7,822 bases of DNA, taken from the NCBI GenBank assembly GCA_036376915.1, contig DASUZK010000037.1, forward strand, positions 1-7,822. Reading direction: 5' to 3'. Within the stretch, counting starts at the first letter, position 1, and every line of letters begins with the position of its first letter. Shown here in pieces: positions 6,083-7,822 of this stretch. Origin of the DNA: VRUE01 sp036376915 (GTDB lineage Bacteria; Actinomycetota; Thermoleophilia; Solirubrobacterales; 70-9). The notes beneath the pieces are model-generated. The model searched no databases and was not told the origin of the DNA. It saw only the letters and a list, made by a program, of their open reading frames with translations. A program made the position numbers and the translations under genes.

Positions 6083-6466
6083 TTATTCGATCTGGAGGGG
6101 CGGCGACTGCGCCGGCGGCGCGGCCGGCGTGGACGCGACGGCGGGCTGCTCGACCCCGAGCGCCTCGGCCAGCTCGCCGGACTCGAGCATCTCCTCGACG
6201 ATGTCGGCACCGCCGATCAGCTCGCCGTTGACGTAGAGCTGGGGGAAGGTCTGCCAGTCGGAGATCTCGGCGGTGACTTCGCGCAGCGGCTGCAGCGCCG
6301 GCAGCACGTCGATCGCGCCGTACTCGACGTCGATCGAGTCGAGCACCTGCACGACCCGCATCGAGAAGCCGCAGCGCGGCATGTCCGGGGTGCCCTTCAT
6401 GAAGAGCAGCACCGGGTTGGCGGCGATCAGCTCTTCGACCTTCTGCTTCAGCTCGGCGTCGGCCAC
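6083..6466 (-). CDS. grxD: Monothiol CGFS glutaredoxin (Grx4/GrxD family)
   Basis: A 127-residue CGFS-type glutaredoxin. These proteins bind a glutathione-ligated [2Fe-2S] cluster and, with BolA partners, act in Fe-S trafficking and iron sensing rather than disulfide reduction. Visible are FMKGTPDMPRCGFSMRVV (22-39) with the CGFS site at 32-35, and TFPQLYVNGELIGGADIVEEM (73-93), the glutathione-binding strand-loop. The tail after residue 105 is rich in proline and alanine and is longer than in E. coli GrxD (115 residues). Two GTG starts compete: 6472 and 6466. I prefer 6466 because a TACTCT box ends 6 nt before it and because the surrounding 13-mer is identical to that at the bolA start. Starting at 6472 would add two residues and leave no room after the box. 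bolA lies immediately upstream, the classic partner arrangement. Confidence 0.93.
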   Translation of the reverse strand: MADAELKQKVEELIAANPVLLFMKGTPDMPRCGFSMRVVQVLDSIDVEYGAIDVLPALQPLREVTAEISDWQTFPQLYVNGELIGGADIVEEMLESGELAEALGVEQPAVASTPAAPPAQSPPLQIE

Positions 6467-6472
6467 GGACAC

Positions 6473-6478
6473 AGAGTA
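6473..6478 (-). promoter_or_regulatory. Predicted internal -10 box ahead of grxD
   Basis: On the minus strand TACTCT fits TANNNT. It sits directly after the bolA stop codon and ends 6 nt before the GTG at 6466, so it could give grxD its own leaderless transcript besides read-through from bolA. No -35-like element is evident, and a six-base degenerate match is weak evidence by itself. Confidence 0.35.
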
Positions 6479-6479
6479 G

Positions 6480-6713
6480 CTATCTGGGCGGGCCGGTCCT
6501 CAGCGAGAGGGCGTGGATGGCCCCGTCGTCGAAGCGGGGCTTGACCGCGGCCTTGACCAGGCGGTGCTGGTCGAGCCTGGAGAGGCCCTCGAACTGGGGC
6601 GCGGTCACGGTCGCCCGCAGGTGGTCGGCGGTGCCCGTCTCGTCGACGACCTCGACCTCGGCGCCGGGCAGCGCTGCCTCGATCATCCGCTGGATCTCCG
6701 TCAGGTCGGCCAC
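6480..6713 (-). CDS. bolA: BolA family protein
   Basis: A 77-residue BolA-fold protein. BolA proteins bind CGFS glutaredoxins to form [2Fe-2S]-bridged heterodimers used in Fe-S maturation and stress responses. The core is present: helix IQRMIEAALPGAEVEV (7-22), the variable loop with ADHL and His31, FEGLSRLDQHRLV (41-53), and IHALSLRT (66-73), where His67 is the invariant histidine that can ligate the cluster. There is no cysteine in the loop, so this resembles histidine-loop types. Its length is near the short YrbA/BolA2 class (about 80-90 residues) and below E. coli BolA (105). The GTG start is 12 bp past the stop codon of the DUF3618 gene, and grxD follows within 13 bp, supporting a single transcription unit and a BolA-glutaredoxin pair. 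Confidence 0.92.
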   Translation of the reverse strand: MADLTEIQRMIEAALPGAEVEVVDETGTADHLRATVTAPQFEGLSRLDQHRLVKAAVKPRFDDGAIHALSLRTGPPR

Positions 6714-6725
6714 GGACGCGAGCGG

Positions 6726-6977
6726 CTAGCGGCGGCGGCGCAGCATCATCAGGCCGCCGAGGGCGAAGCCGGCCACTGCCGCGCCGACGATCAGCTGCGA
6801 GCGGTGCTCATACACCTGGCGGCGCCAGTCGGTCAGCTCGGCGACGCGGCCGCGGAGCTGCTCGACCGAGCGGCCGAGGTCGCGGCGCTGGAGGTCGATG
6901 TCGCGGCGGATCTCCGCAGCAGAGCGGCCGGGCATGCCGGCGGTGGGCGGGCGAACGGGCTCGGGATGGGCGCTCAT
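6726..6977 (-). CDS. DUF3618 family single-helix membrane protein
   Basis: An 83-residue protein matching the DUF3618 pattern. A proline-rich N-terminus is followed by a charged amphipathic helix, AEIRRDIDLQRRDLGRSVEQ and on to DWRRQVYEHR (21-59). Then comes one transmembrane helix at about 61-79 and a terminal RRRR cluster that should face the cytoplasm. Function is unknown. In actinobacteria these proteins commonly sit beside Holin-X (DUF1469) proteins, as here. The ATG overlaps the TGA of the upstream Holin-X gene by 4 bp (ATGA), so the two are probably translationally coupled. A weak AGGCGG lies just before the start. Confidence 0.82.
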   Translation of the reverse strand: MSAHPEPVRPPTAGMPGRSAAEIRRDIDLQRRDLGRSVEQLRGRVAELTDWRRQVYEHRSQLIVGAAVAGFALGGLMMLRRRR

Positions 6978-7408
6978 TCGCCGCCTGCTTTCGCTCCTGA
7001 TTCCAGCGTCGCCTTGGTCAGCTTGGCCTCCTCGATCGCCTGCTCGGGGACGGGCGGCGCGCCGGCCTGGACCGAGCGGTAGGCGAAGAAGCCGGCAGCG
7101 GCGGCGATCAGGAGGAAGATCGCGGCCTCGACGAAGAAGCCGGGCCAGGCGTTGCCATCGAAGACCTCTTCAGCGAGCAGCCAGGCGACCCCCTCCATGA
7201 TCAGGATCAGCGCCAGGAAGGCGAAGGCCCCGGCGGCTATGCCGACGACGGAGCCGCGGAGGATCTTGCCGACTTTGTCGGCGATCTCGGCCTTGGCGAG
7301 CTCGATCTCCTCGCGGACCAGCGTGGAGCTCTTCTCGGCGACGTCGAAGACGAGCTCGCTGACCGAGCGCTCCTCAGAGGACGGAGGTGTTCCGGCGCCG
7401 TCGGGCAC
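6974..7408 (-). CDS. Actinobacterial Holin-X / DUF1469 membrane protein (phage-holin-family name only)
   Basis: A 144-residue protein with the Holin-X layout. A cytoplasmic amphipathic helix, SELVFDVAEKSSTLVREEIE and on to ELAKAEI (17-42), comes first, with the family's REEIELAKAE core. Two transmembrane helices follow (about 53-78 and 88-110), then a short charged tail (EEAKLTKATLE, 126-136). The name comes from weak similarity to phage holins; the chromosomal setting, with no phage genes nearby, argues for a housekeeping or stress envelope protein rather than lysis. The GTG start lies 1 bp after the stop of the 44-residue gene, and a GGAG sits 4 nt before it, one of the few Shine-Dalgarno-like sites here. 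Its stop overlaps the DUF3618 start. Confidence 0.85.
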   Translation of the reverse strand: MPDGAGTPPSSEERSVSELVFDVAEKSSTLVREEIELAKAEIADKVGKILRGSVVGIAAGAFAFLALILIMEGVAWLLAEEVFDGNAWPGFFVEAAIFLLIAAAAGFFAYRSVQAGAPPVPEQAIEEAKLTKATLESGAKAGGE

Positions 7409-7409
7409 G

Positions 7410-7544
7410 CTACTCCGGCGGGTCCTCGTCGAAGAGGCGGCGGTAGGCGATGGCGGCTATGCGGGTGGCGACGATGCTGGCCACCGCGCCTGCCCCGGCG
7501 AGCATGCCGCTCCAGGCGAGGCGTTTGACGATCTCGTTCTCCAT
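7410..7544 (-). CDS. Small single-pass membrane protein, 44 residues (DUF4235-like?)
   Basis: A short ORF with an ATG start: the N-terminus is MENEIVKRLAW, followed by a hydrophobic helix rich in alanine and glycine (about residues 12-33), then YRRLFDEDPPE. The helix followed by a basic/acidic tail ending in PPE resembles the end of small DUF4235-type actinobacterial membrane proteins, but that match is from memory and tentative. It is real rather than chance because it fills the gap between the regulator (16 bp upstream) and the Holin-X gene (1 bp downstream) and shows the same codon style. On the minus strand TAAGGT (7559-7554) lies 9 nt before the ATG and could be a -10 box. A weak purine stretch, GGACGGG, also precedes the start. 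Confidence 0.72.
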   Translation of the reverse strand: MENEIVKRLAWSGMLAGAGAVASIVATRIAAIAYRRLFDEDPPE

Positions 7545-7560
7545 GCCCGTCCGACCTTAC

Positions 7561-7822
7561 CTATCGCGGCTCGAGACCGTCGCAGATCGTCGCCACGACA
7601 AGGCTCTTTGCCTGGTCGAAGTCGGCGTCCGAGGCGGGGATCACCTCGAAGATCCAGCCAGTGAGCAGCTGCTCGATCGCACCGTAGAAGGACATCGAGG
7701 CGAAGGTCGGGTCGATGTCGCGGCGGAACTCGCCCGACTCCTGGCCCTCGGCGACGATCTTGGCGATCGAGTCGTAGGCGCGGCGGATCTCGGGCAGGTG
7801 GGTGCGGCCGAAGGAGTTGGCG
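7561..7822 (-). CDS. TetR/AcrR-family regulator (C-terminal part only)
   Basis: The last 86 residues of a regulator are visible; the N-terminal helix-turn-helix lies beyond the right edge. The fragment has the helical C-terminal ligand-binding style of TetR proteins related to the FadR/YsiA group, with EFRRDIDPTFASMSFYGAIE leading into QLLTGWIFEV, then a final helix AKSLVVATICDGLE. The motif of a small acidic turn followed by a long helix ending in LLTGW is characteristic. In such proteins this domain binds a small molecule, often an acyl-CoA or hydrophobic compound, and forms the dimer interface. The gene is first in the visible minus-strand run and may regulate itself and the genes after it. 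TetR family is likely; the ligand is unknown. Confidence 0.78.
   Translation of the reverse strand, partial: ANSFGRTHLPEIRRAYDSIAKIVAEGQESGEFRRDIDPTFASMSFYGAIEQLLTGWIFEVIPASDADFDQAKSLVVATICDGLEPR

Noticed and set aside
6974..7408. Prophage remnant, suggested by the phage-holin family name
   Set aside because: No other phage gene is present; Holin-X with DUF3618 is a common chromosomal actinobacterial arrangement.
1..7822. tRNA, rRNA, CRISPR array, insertion sequence or attachment site
   Set aside because: No cloverleaf, regular repeat-spacer pattern, transposase ORF or terminal inverted repeats were found on reading both strands.

Overview
The window is very GC-rich and uses almost only G/C-ending codons. 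Five of its starts are GTG and one is TTG, and clear Shine-Dalgarno sequences are scarce. The gene set (HemQ-type coproheme decarboxylase, FprA-type ferredoxin-NADP reductase, actinobacterial Holin-X and DUF3618 proteins) points to an actinobacterium. A deep-branching Thermoleophilia/Solirubrobacterales-like genome is my best guess, but that is inference from gene content and style only. The region looks like ordinary chromosome: I see no mobile element, CRISPR array, rRNA or tRNA.

Left part (1-2390, minus strand): a polytopic membrane protein with an extracytoplasmic alkaline-phosphatase-like domain is joined by a 4-bp stop/start overlap to a GT4 glycosyltransferase of the PimA type, which runs off the left edge. 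Together they look like a cell-envelope glycolipid or glycan module. Next, reading divergently from a start that abuts or overlaps that of the membrane protein, come hemQ and fprA (2377-4506, plus strand), a heme/redox pair.

Middle (4507-5640): an intergenic region holds a rho-independent terminator and a second long hairpin. A DegV-family fatty-acid-binding protein follows on the minus strand. It is divergent from an A-type Fe-S carrier (5641-6027, plus strand), with 40 bp between their start codons.

Right part (6083-7822, minus strand): a tight six-gene run. In transcription order it is a TetR regulator (cut by the right edge), a 44-residue one-helix protein, a Holin-X protein, a DUF3618 protein, BolA and a CGFS monothiol glutaredoxin. 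Spacings are 16, 1, -4, 12 and 13 bp (the last is 7 bp if glutaredoxin starts at its upstream GTG). BolA and CGFS glutaredoxins form [2Fe-2S]-bridged complexes and the A-type carrier converges on them, so heme synthesis, Fe-S delivery and redox proteins are clustered here.

No wholly new system is evident. The items most worth checking are: TANNNT boxes placed 6-7 nt before three start codons (predicted leaderless transcripts); the TetR/membrane-protein/BolA-glutaredoxin operon; the apparently inactivated phosphatase-like domain; an island of A/T-ending codons inside the membrane protein; and overlapping divergent starts at hemQ.
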